This document shows, one piece after another, positions 25,620 to 34,424 of a DNA stretch of 64,000 nucleotides (positions within the stretch are counted from its first letter, which is position 1; every line of letters starts with the position of its first letter). The notes under the pieces are model-generated. The model was not told the origin of the DNA. It worked only from the letters and a program-made list of their open reading frames with translations, and made no database searches. Source of the stretch: DATKUC01 sp964577375 (GTDB taxonomy: Bacteria > Spirochaetota > Spirochaetia > DSM-27196 > DATKUC01); assembly GCA_964577375.1 (NCBI GenBank), contig CAZNYW010000002.1, forward strand, positions 62,001-126,000. The letters are read 5' to 3'. A program made the translations under genes and the position numbers.

Positions 25620-26047
25620 GGTTCCCCACCCTCGAGCGATCGGGCGAACTCGATGACGGAGGCAATGAGGCCTCTGTCCGAATCGGGCAGGTCCAGAGAG
25701 TGAAGCATCTCCAAAGGAAACCACTCGATTGCCGTATGCTCTCCCCGGGTTACCGGCACACCTGAGAAAACAACGTGGTAGGCGGTGACCCGGAACCGGC
25801 GTGAACCGTCGCTGAAAAGACTTTCGCCTATCGCACGGTCCACCTCGACTCCTACGCCGAGCTCCTCCTCGAACTCCCGCACCAGAGCTTCGGAGGCCGA
25901 TTCGCCAGGCTCGATCTTGCCGCCCGGGAATTCCCACTTGCCGCCGATACTTCCGCCGGGCGCGCGACGTGCGAGAAAAACCTGGTGTGATCGGAGGACG
26001 ACCCCTGCTACGGAGCGAGCGACAGGCGGGTTGTCTCCCTGCTGCAT
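25616..26047 (-). CDS. NUDIX hydrolase, MutT-like
   Basis: 143 aa. The Nudix box GKIEPGESASEALVREFEEELGV (G-x5-E-x7-RE-x2-EE-x-G) is complete, preceded by GGKWEFPGGKIEPGES. VARSVAGVVLRSHQVFLARR at the N-terminus and AIEWFPLEMLHSLDLPDSDR at the C-terminus resemble (d)CTP/8-oxo-dGTP pyrophosphohydrolases of the MutT/NudG group. Likely cleans oxidised or non-canonical nucleotides. The start codon overlaps the stop of the upstream membrane protein (TGATG). Exact substrate not determinable. Confidence 0.88.
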   Translation of the reverse strand: MQQGDNPPVARSVAGVVLRSHQVFLARRAPGGSIGGKWEFPGGKIEPGESASEALVREFEEELGVGVEVDRAIGESLFSDGSRRFRVTAYHVVFSGVPVTRGEHTAIEWFPLEMLHSLDLPDSDRGLIASVIEFARSLEGGEP

Positions 26048-26460
26048 CAGAGGAAAAGCACCGAGTGAAAGAAGAAGTGGAGCACTGCCGTGATTATGGC
26101 AAGAATGCCGAAGACCGTTCGATTCCGGACAAACAGAGCGTTGAGAGTCTCCGTAGTCTGAGTGCTCACCGTCGACCGCTCCTGGTAGTACATAAGGATG
26201 AGCGTTACACCGGCAATGATCCCCACGACCGCCGGCAGCAGATCTCCGACCACGGGGACGTTGCCGTCGGTGACTGTGAGGAACTTGAAAAAGCCCACGA
26301 TTGCCGTAATGATTCCCACGGTGAGTCGAAAAGCGGGGCGGACGAGCACCTGCGGATTGAGAAACGAGCTGACCGACATCCTCTCCTCCAGCGTCTCGTG
26401 TGCGAGAGCAAAACCGGCAAGCAGGTTCATGAATATTGACAGGAAATAGAATTGGTACAT
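26047..26460 (-). CDS. Four-helix membrane protein of unknown function
   Basis: 137 aa with four probable membrane helices: about 3-20, 46-63, 71-92 and 114-136. The loops are short. No family motif is recognised. It is translationally coupled to the NUDIX gene. A 16-base tandem duplication lies directly upstream. Confidence 0.65.
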   Translation of the reverse strand: MYQFYFLSIFMNLLAGFALAHETLEERMSVSSFLNPQVLVRPAFRLTVGIITAIVGFFKFLTVTDGNVPVVGDLLPAVVGIIAGVTLILMYYQERSTVSTQTTETLNALFVRNRTVFGILAIITAVLHFFFHSVLFL

Positions 26461-26466
26461 GGTTCC

Positions 26467-26498
26467 CTCGTCTAGTGACGGCCTCGTCTAGTGACGGC
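26467..26498. repeat. Two-copy 16-bp direct repeat
   Basis: CTCGTCTAGTGACGGC occurs twice back to back, followed by a decayed third unit CTCGTCGATGGC at 26499-26510. It lies in the 133-base gap upstream of the small membrane protein, which otherwise holds nothing obvious. A recent slippage product is the simplest explanation. Confidence 0.75.
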
Positions 26499-26593
26499 CT
26501 CGTCGATGGCCTCGGTGAATCCTCGGTTCGTTCGATTCAAGAATAACTTAACGCCAGACACGGGTCAATAAGGGGAGGCCGGGGAGGCAGCTC

Positions 26594-27157
26594 CTACTCG
26601 GACTTCAGACGCGCAGTGAGGGTCTGTGACCGGTCTCCCGCCGTAACCGTTCCCGTCGCCTGAAATGTCCGCGGTTTGGCTCCGGACGCCGAACCTGCCG
26701 ATGCTCCGGGAAGCGGCTCGAGAACAAAGCGGAAAACCCGTTCCTGCCCTTTGCGGGTGGGGAGGACATCCTTTTCCGACCTCTCCAGGGAGGTACCGTC
26801 TACTTTCGCCGTTACCGTCACGATATTGCCGGCAATTGCCGGGTTGTCCTCGGTCTGTCTGATGCGAATTACCACCAGACCCTGCGTGCCAAATTCGACC
26901 CCGGCCATCGAAAGGGAATAACCGGGAAGACTTGCTGTGGACGGTTCGCCTGAGATAAAGAGGTAGATCAGCAGCATGATCACGAGAATTACTATATCAA
27001 AGAATATAAATAGCGGTCCCCGATATCTCTTGAAGAAACTCTGCGGGACGAGCCGCCCCTTCAGCTCCTCGGATGCCTGACTCAGCCGCTCGTCGCGATC
27101 GTAGTGAAACTGATATCTGCCCGGTTCCCTCGTTTCATCCTGGCTTCGACGGGACAT
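26594..27157 (-). CDS. Single-pass membrane protein of unknown function
   Basis: 187 aa. A charged cytoplasmic N-terminus of about 47 residues is followed by one hydrophobic helix (LFIFFDIVILVIMLLIYLFI, about 49-68) and a beta-rich outer part with a Gly/Ser/Ala linker near 145-155. No known domain is seen. The topology suggests a membrane-anchored periplasmic domain. It starts 6 bases after the NAD(P)HX repair gene stops, so it is the distal gene of that operon. Confidence 0.65.
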   Translation of the reverse strand: MSRRSQDETREPGRYQFHYDRDERLSQASEELKGRLVPQSFFKRYRGPLFIFFDIVILVIMLLIYLFISGEPSTASLPGYSLSMAGVEFGTQGLVVIRIRQTEDNPAIAGNIVTVTAKVDGTSLERSEKDVLPTRKGQERVFRFVLEPLPGASAGSASGAKPRTFQATGTVTAGDRSQTLTARLKSE

Positions 27158-27163
27158 AACCCG

Positions 27164-28771
27164 CTACCCCTGACGCTGATAGATCGACAGCACGCGTGAG
27201 AGAAACGGGAGCAGATCCTCTGACAGAAACCAGCCGATCTCCCCAAAGGCAATTCTACCCACCTCCTGGTGGAGAAGCACGCCCGTCCGCGCCGAAGCGG
27301 CCGCATCCATGCCTGAGGCGAGGAGCCCGCCGATGATGCCGCTGAGGAGGTCTCCCGTCCCGCCGGTCGCCATCGCAGCATTCATTCCGTCGACAAGCCA
27401 GTAGCGCCCGTCAGGCGCGGCGACCGTGGTCACGTGGCCCTTGAGGACGACAACCGCGTCGAGCTCGCTTGCCGCCGCGAGCGCGGCGGATACCGGGTCG
27501 GCAAGCAGATCTGCGGGCGGGAGGCCGCGCAGTCGTGAGAACTCACCGGGATGCGGAGTCAGTACCCACTTCCCGGCGAACGGCAGCTGCCGCCGCTCCT
27601 CCGCCGGCATTGAAGAGAGCACGTTCAGCCCGTCGGCATCAATTACGCCGGGAAGCCCCGAACTGACCAGGGCTTTCAGCCACTCCCTCCGGTTGGTGTC
27701 GCGCCCCCACCCGGGGCCGATCAGAAGCGCCGTGTAGTTGCCGGGAACGAGCGCTTCGGGCCGGTCGCCGTCGGGAAGCCACGGCCGCGCCATGACCGAG
27801 ATGCAGGAGGAGGCGGCCGCAGCATAGGCAGCCTGCTCGATGTAGAGACTGACCAGCCCTGTGCGGCTTCTCGCCGCGGCGGTCGAACAGAGCACTGCGG
27901 CCCCGGCAGTTCCCGGCGCGCCGGCGAACACGGCGAGGTGCCCGCGTTTTGTCTTGTATGTCCAGGAATCCAGCCGCGGCAGGAGCCGCCGAAGATCGCC
28001 GGCGGCGAGAATCTCGCCGGGTATTTCCGGATCTTCGGTAAGAGCGGCAGGGAACGAGATCGGTACAGCGACTATCCTGCCGCAGAGCGGACGCGCCGAA
28101 GGGAGGAACAGGCACTGCTTGGGAAGGCCGACGGTGGCGGTGACCGCAGCCCGAACAGCAGGCAGGTCGCGGCCGAAGGAATCTCCGATGCCGCTTGGCG
28201 TATCGATCGCAAGAACCGGTCTGCCGGCATCGTTTATGTCCCCGACGATCCGGTCGGCCGGAGCCCGAAGAGCGCCGCGTATCCCCGTGCCAAACAGGCC
28301 GTCGACGACCCAGGCGGCCTCGCGGAGCCGGGCTTTCACACCGTCCGGGTCATCCTCGTAGACGGAGACCGGAATTCCCATCTCGCGGCAGGAGTGAAGC
28401 TGCACGCCCGCAAGACCGCCGGGTTCGCGGAATGCGAGCACGATCTCGACCGGGAACTCCGCGCGGATCGCACACAGCCTGGCCATCGCAAGCGCATCGC
28501 CGCCGTTGTTTCCCTTGCCGACGAAAAAAAGAACAGGCGCCTGTTGAGGCGATTCCGCAGCTGCTCTCCCTGCCCGGTTGTATGCAGGCCCCTCGGTGAA
28601 GTGCGAGAAGCCCGGCAGCGCATCGACGGAAAGGGTACCTGCTACGAGCTCCTCGAGGATTTCGGCGCATCGCAGTGCGGCGCCTTCCATGAGCACGACA
28701 CCATCGATCCCGAACTTTTCCTGCGCGGCGCTATCGATCCGCCCCATTTTTTCCGTCGAAACAAGCTTCAT
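27164..28771 (-). CDS. nnr: Bifunctional NAD(P)H-hydrate epimerase / ADP-dependent dehydratase
   Basis: 535 aa, a fusion of the YjeF N-domain (NnrE, epimerase) and C-domain (NnrD, dehydratase). The N-domain shows GVVLMEGAALRC, FFVGKGNNGGDALAMARL and VDGLFGTGIRG. The C-domain, from about residue 240, shows KRGHLAVFAG, LLIGPGWGRDTN, WVLTPHPGEFSRL and the catalytic NAAMATGGTGDLLSGIIGG. It repairs damaged NAD(P)HX. The start ATG 28771 has GGAGGG upstream and overlaps the stop of the preceding lipoprotein gene (ATGA). Confidence 0.93.
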   Translation of the reverse strand: MKLVSTEKMGRIDSAAQEKFGIDGVVLMEGAALRCAEILEELVAGTLSVDALPGFSHFTEGPAYNRAGRAAAESPQQAPVLFFVGKGNNGGDALAMARLCAIRAEFPVEIVLAFREPGGLAGVQLHSCREMGIPVSVYEDDPDGVKARLREAAWVVDGLFGTGIRGALRAPADRIVGDINDAGRPVLAIDTPSGIGDSFGRDLPAVRAAVTATVGLPKQCLFLPSARPLCGRIVAVPISFPAALTEDPEIPGEILAAGDLRRLLPRLDSWTYKTKRGHLAVFAGAPGTAGAAVLCSTAAARSRTGLVSLYIEQAAYAAAASSCISVMARPWLPDGDRPEALVPGNYTALLIGPGWGRDTNRREWLKALVSSGLPGVIDADGLNVLSSMPAEERRQLPFAGKWVLTPHPGEFSRLRGLPPADLLADPVSAALAAASELDAVVVLKGHVTTVAAPDGRYWLVDGMNAAMATGGTGDLLSGIIGGLLASGMDAAASARTGVLLHQEVGRIAFGEIGWFLSEDLLPFLSRVLSIYQRQG

Positions 28772-30006
28772 GAACCCTCCCTGTCGAACAGCTTGTCGGT
28801 CCGCCACCAGACCACCCTGGCCTTGTTGTCCCAGACCAGGAGCGCACAGAGGATTCCCTCCGGCGAAAGCGCAAAGGTCTTGTAGACGAGGTCGCTGTCT
28901 TCCACGGTGATGTACCGGCGCCGGACCACCCGCCCCGAGGTATTCATTATGAGCAGCTGTTCGCGGTTGTTGTCCTCCTGGCTGAGGAAAATCAGATGCT
29001 GACCTGGTGCGGTTCCGAGGAGCTGATACTGATAGGTGACATTCTGCCGGCCGAAGATGTTTCCCCCGCCTACGCGTTGAGTATTCTCGGGTACCTGCAC
29101 ATAGTCCTTCGCGTATCTTCCGGTTTCGAGATTGATCCAGTAGACCCGTGAAAAGACATGCTGCATCCCGACCCGCGCGCCGGTGGTGACATCGAGGGAC
29201 TGATGATAGTAGTTCAGCTTCAAATAGACACGCTTCTGATCCTGGTCGGGCACCACCGTCTCGAGAGTCGGGATGACCTGTTCATTCCTGGGAACCGGAA
29301 GCTGGTCGAGACTGATGGTCACGTTGTAGCGGAGTGTACCGGCCTGAGTGAACCAGAAGACGTTCCATGAATCGAGTGTCCGGGAGACTACTACGATATC
29401 GTCGTTGTGGGTAACGTAGATCTTCTCGATGTACGGAAACGGCGTTCCGCCCACGCCCTCCTGACCGAGGAAATCGACCAGGTGCCCCTTGTCGTCGAAG
29501 CGGAGCACGACCCGGTCCAGCAGAACGCCGAGGTTCTTGTCGTAGATTGCGCGCTCCTCCGGGAGGCGGTCCTCCACCAGAAGATATTTGTCTTTCGTCA
29601 CCGCAATCTGGCTGATCTGGTTGAAGTAGTAGGGAAAGGCCCGCCGGTTGGCGACCTTGCCCTGGCTGTTCTCGGGCTGCAGCAGCACCGGCTCCGGATT
29701 TTCCTCGGGATTGTAGTAAAGCGATATGAGATCGCCGTAGCTGGTGAACTCCATGACCTTGTTGGCACTGCCGTTTGCTATGTAGAAGATTCCGTCGCGC
29801 ATCGACAGAGTCGTGGTTCGGCTCATCGGTGCCCCGGGTATCTGGAAGAGGTCGAGCTGATCCTCCATCTTCCCGATGTCGAGGGAGAAGAGATCCTCGC
29901 GCTGAATGTTGACGACCTGCGGATTTTGGCAGGCAACAAGGGAAAGCGCCGCCAGGACGATGGTCACAGCCGGAAGAAGAAACGCTCGCGGAGCCCTGAT
30001 TTTCAT
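28768..30006 (-). CDS. Lipoprotein with repeated beta-strand (beta-propeller-like) body
   Basis: 412 aa from ATG 30006. The N-terminal signal MKIRAPRAFLLPAVTIVLAAL ends in the lipobox LVAC at about residues 24-27, so it is a lipidated envelope protein. The body contains repeated units such as MRDGIFYIANGSANKVMEFTSYGDLI and LRFDDKGHLVDFLGQEG, typical of six/seven-bladed propellers (NHL or YVTN-like). No enzymatic motif is seen. The function is unknown; similar lipoproteins occur in other spirochaetes. It is divergent from secA. Confidence 0.75.
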   Translation of the reverse strand: MKIRAPRAFLLPAVTIVLAALSLVACQNPQVVNIQREDLFSLDIGKMEDQLDLFQIPGAPMSRTTTLSMRDGIFYIANGSANKVMEFTSYGDLISLYYNPEENPEPVLLQPENSQGKVANRRAFPYYFNQISQIAVTKDKYLLVEDRLPEERAIYDKNLGVLLDRVVLRFDDKGHLVDFLGQEGVGGTPFPYIEKIYVTHNDDIVVVSRTLDSWNVFWFTQAGTLRYNVTISLDQLPVPRNEQVIPTLETVVPDQDQKRVYLKLNYYHQSLDVTTGARVGMQHVFSRVYWINLETGRYAKDYVQVPENTQRVGGGNIFGRQNVTYQYQLLGTAPGQHLIFLSQEDNNREQLLIMNTSGRVVRRRYITVEDSDLVYKTFALSPEGILCALLVWDNKARVVWWRTDKLFDREGS

Positions 30007-30099
30007 TGCGTAATAGTAGCTTTCGGAAATGGTGCCTGTCAATGTAAGGCTCTCGGATATGCGCACGCCATGCGGAAGCCCCGACGAAACCGCAAAATC

Positions 30100-30127
30100 T
30101 TGACCCGGAGGTAAGAAAAAGTATACA
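30100..30127 (+). promoter_or_regulatory. Sigma-70 promoter of secA with nearly leaderless start
   Basis: TTGACC (30100-30105), 16-base spacer, TATACA (30122-30127). The ATG at 30136 lies 9 bases past the -10 box. The only Shine-Dalgarno-like CGGAGG (30105-30110) falls inside the promoter spacer and would not be transcribed from this promoter. Confidence 0.55.
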
Positions 30128-30135
30128 GTTTTCCT

Positions 30136-32880
30136 ATGATCCAGAACATTATCGATTTCTTCTTCGGATCGAAGAACGAAAGCGACCTGAAACAACTGAT
30201 TCCCATCCTGCACAGGATCAACGAAAAGGAAGCCTGGGCCATGGATCTGCCGGAAGAGGAATTTCCGCGCAAGACCGTCGAGCTCAGAGAGAGAATCACC
30301 GGAGGCGAAAGCCTCGACGACATCCTGCCGGAGGCCTTCGCGCTCGTTCGCGAGGCGGCGCGCAGGGTCCTTGGAGAACGGCTGTACGACGTGCAGCTCA
30401 TGGGCGGCGTCGTCCTTCACCAGGGAAAGATAGTCGAGATGAAGACCGGCGAAGGCAAGACGGTCTCGTCAGTTACGGCCGCATATCTCAATTCCCTCAC
30501 CGGGAAGGGCGTTCACGTAATCACGGTCAATGACTATCTGGCCGAGCGCGATGCGGGCTGGATGGGGGCCGTGTACAGCTACCTCGGCGTAAGCGTCGGC
30601 GTCATTCTGACGCAGATGGACAACGACGCGCGCAAGATCGCCTATTCGAAAGACATCACCTACGGCACCAACAATGAGTTCGGGTTCGACTACCTGCGCG
30701 ACAACATGAGGCTCGACGCCGACAGCAAGGTCCAGCGTCACTTCAACTACGCGATCATCGACGAGATCGACTCGATCCTGATCGATGAGGCGCGTACGCC
30801 GCTGATCATTTCCGGTTCTGCCGAAGATGATACACGCACCTACACCGAAGCAGACCGCATCGTCAACGATCTCGTGGAGTGCGCGAAGGACCCGGCGACC
30901 GGCGACTATCCTGATGATCCGGAGGGCGACTACAAGCTCGACGAGAAGGGGAAACGGGTAATCTTCACCGACGAGGGGCTGAACCATGCCGAAGAGCTGC
31001 TTCAGCATCGCGGCACCATCCACGGATCGCTTTTCGACGATCAGTACTTCGAATACATTCACCACGTCACCCAGGCGGTGCGCTCGCACCGGCTCTTTCA
31101 TCTCGACACCGACTACGTCGTCGCCGACGGTCAGGTCCAGATAGTCGACGAGTTCACGGGACGCATTCTCTACGGCCGGCGCTATTCGGACGGGCTTCAT
31201 CAGGCGATCGAGGCAAAAGAGGGGATCAAGGTTGCGATGAGGAACCGTACCCTCGCGACCATCACCTTCCAGAACTACTTCCGAATGTATGACAAGATCT
31301 CCGGAATGACCGGTACCGCCGAGACCGAAGCGAAGGAGTTCGGCAAGATATACGATCTCGACGTGGTGGTCATTCCGACCAACCGGCCGGTCATCCGAGA
31401 CGACGACGATGATCTCATATATCTCAACGAGCCGGACAAGTTCGAAGCAATCTGCGACGAGATTTCGGAGATGAACAAGAAGGGACAGCCTATCCTCGTC
31501 GGTACTGTTTCAATCGAGAAGTCGGAAAAACTCTCGAGCCTGCTGACCCGCAGGGGAGTTCGCCACGAGGTACTCAATGCGAAGAACCACGCACGCGAGG
31601 CACTCATAATTGCCGAGGCGGGCGCCAAGGGCTCGGTGACCATTGCCACCAACATGGCGGGACGCGGTACCGACATCAAGCTCGGCGGCAATCCCGAGTA
31701 CCGGGCTCGAAGACGAGCCGGCACCGAGGCGACTCCCGACGAGTACGAACAGGCGTACCGCAAGGAGATGCAGGTCTGGCGCGATCAGTACGCTGAAGTT
31801 CAGAGGCTCGGGGGGCTCTACGTGCTTGGCACCGAGCGGCACGAGTCGCGGCGTATCGACAACCAGCTGCGCGGCAGGTCCGGCCGACAGGGAGATCCCG
31901 GTCTTTCCCGCTTCTTCATATCCATGGATGACGAGCTGATGCGGCTGTTCGGCGGCGGCTCCGGCGGGCTCAAGAATCTCATGTCCCGCGTCGGCATGCA
32001 GCCCGGTGAACCGATCAACAGCCCGCTGATTACTCGCAGTATCGAGCGGGCTCAGCGCAGGGTCGAGGAAAGGAACTTCGAGATCAGAAAGCATCTCCTC
32101 GAATACGACGACGTGCTGAACGAGCAGCGCAAATTCATCTACCAGCAGCGTGACGCCATTCTCGAAGACGCAGACCTCAAGGAGCGCGTCCTGCAGACCG
32201 GCCGCGACATCATTGCCGATGCGATAGAGCCCTATGAAAAGACCCGTGGCGAGGACAAGCAGCTCTTCATCGAGTTCATGAACCTCCTGCGCGACAAGCT
32301 CTATTACACTCCGTCGGCCCCGATGGACGAGCTCGAGCAGCTCTCCTCCGAGCAGCTGCGCGAGGCGATTCTCAAAGAGATGAGCAGCGAGCTCTCCGAA
32401 AAGGCGGAGATCGTCGGGGCTGAAATCCTCAACATGGCGATCCGGTACGAGTATCTCCGCAACATCGACTCTCGATGGCAGGACCACCTGGAAAACCTCG
32501 AAGCGCTGCGTGAGGCGGTCTACCTGCGCGCCTACGGCCAGAAGAACCCGCTTCTCGAGTACAAGCTCGAAGGCTTCCAGATCTTCGACGAGCTTCTCTA
32601 CGATATACGGATCGCAATAGCCCGCAAGCTTTTCGCGATCAAGGCGGAGGGAATGCGCGCCCCGGCACCCGAGGTACGGCAGAACGGCGGGAGACAGGTC
32701 GCCGTTCACAACGAGATGGCTATGTTCAGCTCAGGTTCCGGTGGCGGCACTGCTACCGCGACGCAGACCGCATCCACGCCGGCTCAGGTGCAGGTGAAGC
32801 GAAGCTACCCCAAGGTGGGCCGCAACGATCCCTGCCCCTGCGGAAGCGGCAAGAAATACAAGTACTGCCACGGCCGGTAG
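30136..32880 (+). CDS. secA: Protein translocase ATPase SecA
   Basis: 914 aa, full length. Walker A MKTGEGKT at 102-109, DEID Walker B in YAIIDEIDSILIDEARTPLI, NDYLAERDAGWMG, MAGRGTDIKLGG and GRSGRQGDPG. The preprotein crosslinking domain insert and helical scaffold (LEYDDVLNEQRKFIYQQRD) are present. The C-terminal zinc-binding tail CPCGSGKKYKYCHG that contacts SecB/ribosomes is intact, after a Gln/Ser/Thr-rich linker. It drives Sec-dependent export across the inner membrane. Its stop is one base from the convergent M23 gene's stop. Confidence 0.97.
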   Translation: MIQNIIDFFFGSKNESDLKQLIPILHRINEKEAWAMDLPEEEFPRKTVELRERITGGESLDDILPEAFALVREAARRVLGERLYDVQLMGGVVLHQGKIVEMKTGEGKTVSSVTAAYLNSLTGKGVHVITVNDYLAERDAGWMGAVYSYLGVSVGVILTQMDNDARKIAYSKDITYGTNNEFGFDYLRDNMRLDADSKVQRHFNYAIIDEIDSILIDEARTPLIISGSAEDDTRTYTEADRIVNDLVECAKDPATGDYPDDPEGDYKLDEKGKRVIFTDEGLNHAEELLQHRGTIHGSLFDDQYFEYIHHVTQAVRSHRLFHLDTDYVVADGQVQIVDEFTGRILYGRRYSDGLHQAIEAKEGIKVAMRNRTLATITFQNYFRMYDKISGMTGTAETEAKEFGKIYDLDVVVIPTNRPVIRDDDDDLIYLNEPDKFEAICDEISEMNKKGQPILVGTVSIEKSEKLSSLLTRRGVRHEVLNAKNHAREALIIAEAGAKGSVTIATNMAGRGTDIKLGGNPEYRARRRAGTEATPDEYEQAYRKEMQVWRDQYAEVQRLGGLYVLGTERHESRRIDNQLRGRSGRQGDPGLSRFFISMDDELMRLFGGGSGGLKNLMSRVGMQPGEPINSPLITRSIERAQRRVEERNFEIRKHLLEYDDVLNEQRKFIYQQRDAILEDADLKERVLQTGRDIIADAIEPYEKTRGEDKQLFIEFMNLLRDKLYYTPSAPMDELEQLSSEQLREAILKEMSSELSEKAEIVGAEILNMAIRYEYLRNIDSRWQDHLENLEALREAVYLRAYGQKNPLLEYKLEGFQIFDELLYDIRIAIARKLFAIKAEGMRAPAPEVRQNGGRQVAVHNEMAMFSSGSGGGTATATQTASTPAQVQVKRSYPKVGRNDPCPCGSGKKYKYCHGR

Positions 32881-32881
32881 C

Positions 32882-34297
32882 CTACCGCGGAAGATACTTC
32901 AGCGGATTGACCGGCTTGTAATTGTGATAGATCGTGAAATGCAGATGGGTGCCGGTGCTGTAGCCGGTGCTGCCCATCAGCCCGATGGTCTGACCGACGG
33001 TCACCCGCTGCCCTACTCTGACCAGCTGTTTCGACATGTGGCCGTAGAGCGTCTGAAAGTTGGCCGCGTGCGCTATGACCACGTAATTGCCGTAGATGCT
33101 GTTGTACCCGACATCCTTCACCGTCCCGTTTCCAGCGGCGTGAATGGGAGCTCCGTAGTAGAGCGCAAGGTCTATTCCATTGTGAAAGTCCCGCACGCCG
33201 GTGAAGGGATCCGGCCGAAATCCGAAGGGCGAGGTGAGCGTGGCACCCTTGACCGGCCACTGAAATGCGGTTCCAAGGATAAGGTCGAGCTGAAATGGGT
33301 CCATGCGGACGCCTGGAATGAACAGCTCCTGACCGACGCTGAGGACGGTGCTCTTGAGGTTGTTCGCATCAAGCAGCGAATTGACGCTTACGTTGTACCG
33401 GCTGCTGATGGCGCTCAGCGAATCGCCACGGCGCACCTTGTAGCGAAGCCCGTTCTTGTTTGGAATCTGAAAGGTCGCGCCCACCTGAATTCGCCTCACG
33501 TCGGAAATGTCGTTGAAGCTGATGAGCGTATCCTGGTTGAGACCGTAGCGCGCGGCAATGGAAGAGATCGAGTCTCCCGGCTTCACCGTATAGGTCTCGA
33601 GTTTGAGCGACTGGAACTGTGAAAGGTTTTCCGGTGGCGCCACCGCCTGAGTGGCGGCGGACGAATCGGTCGAATTGCCGGCCGTGCCCGAAGCCGTGTC
33701 GCTGCTGTAGCCGGGAAGAGCGAAATCCATGAGAAGTGGGTCGATCTGGCCGTCACGCGGCATCGCGACGGCCACGGCCGGCGGGTAGACAAAGACATTG
33801 CGAAACAGCCAGAGACGGGGCGCAGCGATCGACAGGAAGAGGGCTGCGGCAATGAGGACCGGCACAAGCAGACCACGGTCGAGCGTTGCCGAGAGACGGA
33901 AAACCGATGTGGCGGCGCGCGAGACTGCTGACCCCACCAAGGGCAGCAGGCCCGAAATGTCGTTTCCGGGGCTGGTTCCGGCCCGGCGTCGATACCTGCC
34001 GCGATCCTTCACCTCGACCGAATCTTCGACCGCCTCGAACGCAGAAAACGGGCCGTCGGGAGCATAGTTTTCGGGGATGAAAGGCTTGGGATTCCCGGTC
34101 CGCCGCAATGCAGGACGACGTCGCGGTTTCGGCCTGAAAGGAAGGACAATCCTGGTGCCTCGGGAGAAGGTACGAGGGCTGTCGCCGCCGCGGGCAAGCA
34201 TGAGACTGGTTACAGGAAGCTCGTCCGCCTCCCGGAACCAGTCGTTTGACGTCGATTTCCGTTTTGCCACATGTTGTTCTACGCCGAAGGTGACCAT
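32882..34297 (-). CDS. LysM and M23 peptidoglycan endopeptidase
   Basis: 471 aa from ATG 34297 (TTG 34318 is an alternative). A basic cytoplasmic N-terminal region of about 120 residues is followed by one membrane helix (LLVPVLIAAALFLSIAA). There are two LysM repeats (YTVKPGDSISSIAARYGLN and YKVRRGDSLSAISSRYNVS) and a C-terminal M23 LytM domain. The M23 metal ligands appear intact: FHNGIDLAL, YGHMSKQLVRVGQRV and GTHLHFTI. It likely cleaves or organises peptidoglycan crosslinks in the periplasm. The long cytoplasmic region with the FR-rich segment is unusual for the family. It is divergent from the PBP gene. Confidence 0.88.
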   Translation of the reverse strand: MVTFGVEQHVAKRKSTSNDWFREADELPVTSLMLARGGDSPRTFSRGTRIVLPFRPKPRRRPALRRTGNPKPFIPENYAPDGPFSAFEAVEDSVEVKDRGRYRRRAGTSPGNDISGLLPLVGSAVSRAATSVFRLSATLDRGLLVPVLIAAALFLSIAAPRLWLFRNVFVYPPAVAVAMPRDGQIDPLLMDFALPGYSSDTASGTAGNSTDSSAATQAVAPPENLSQFQSLKLETYTVKPGDSISSIAARYGLNQDTLISFNDISDVRRIQVGATFQIPNKNGLRYKVRRGDSLSAISSRYNVSVNSLLDANNLKSTVLSVGQELFIPGVRMDPFQLDLILGTAFQWPVKGATLTSPFGFRPDPFTGVRDFHNGIDLALYYGAPIHAAGNGTVKDVGYNSIYGNYVVIAHAANFQTLYGHMSKQLVRVGQRVTVGQTIGLMGSTGYSTGTHLHFTIYHNYKPVNPLKYLPR

Positions 34298-34424
34298 AAC
34301 ACTATAAGATATCGACAAGATGATGAGGGCATATTACAGTGAAGGCAAAATCCTCCGGTTGACTGGAGAAATACCGGTATTTCGCCGATTACACCAATCG
34401 TAGGGACTAGCACAGGTTTGCGGC

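Noticed and set aside
26467..26510. Tandem repeat as a CRISPR or attachment site
   Set aside because: Only two exact 16-base copies with no spacers, no integrase or cas gene nearby; slippage is sufficient.
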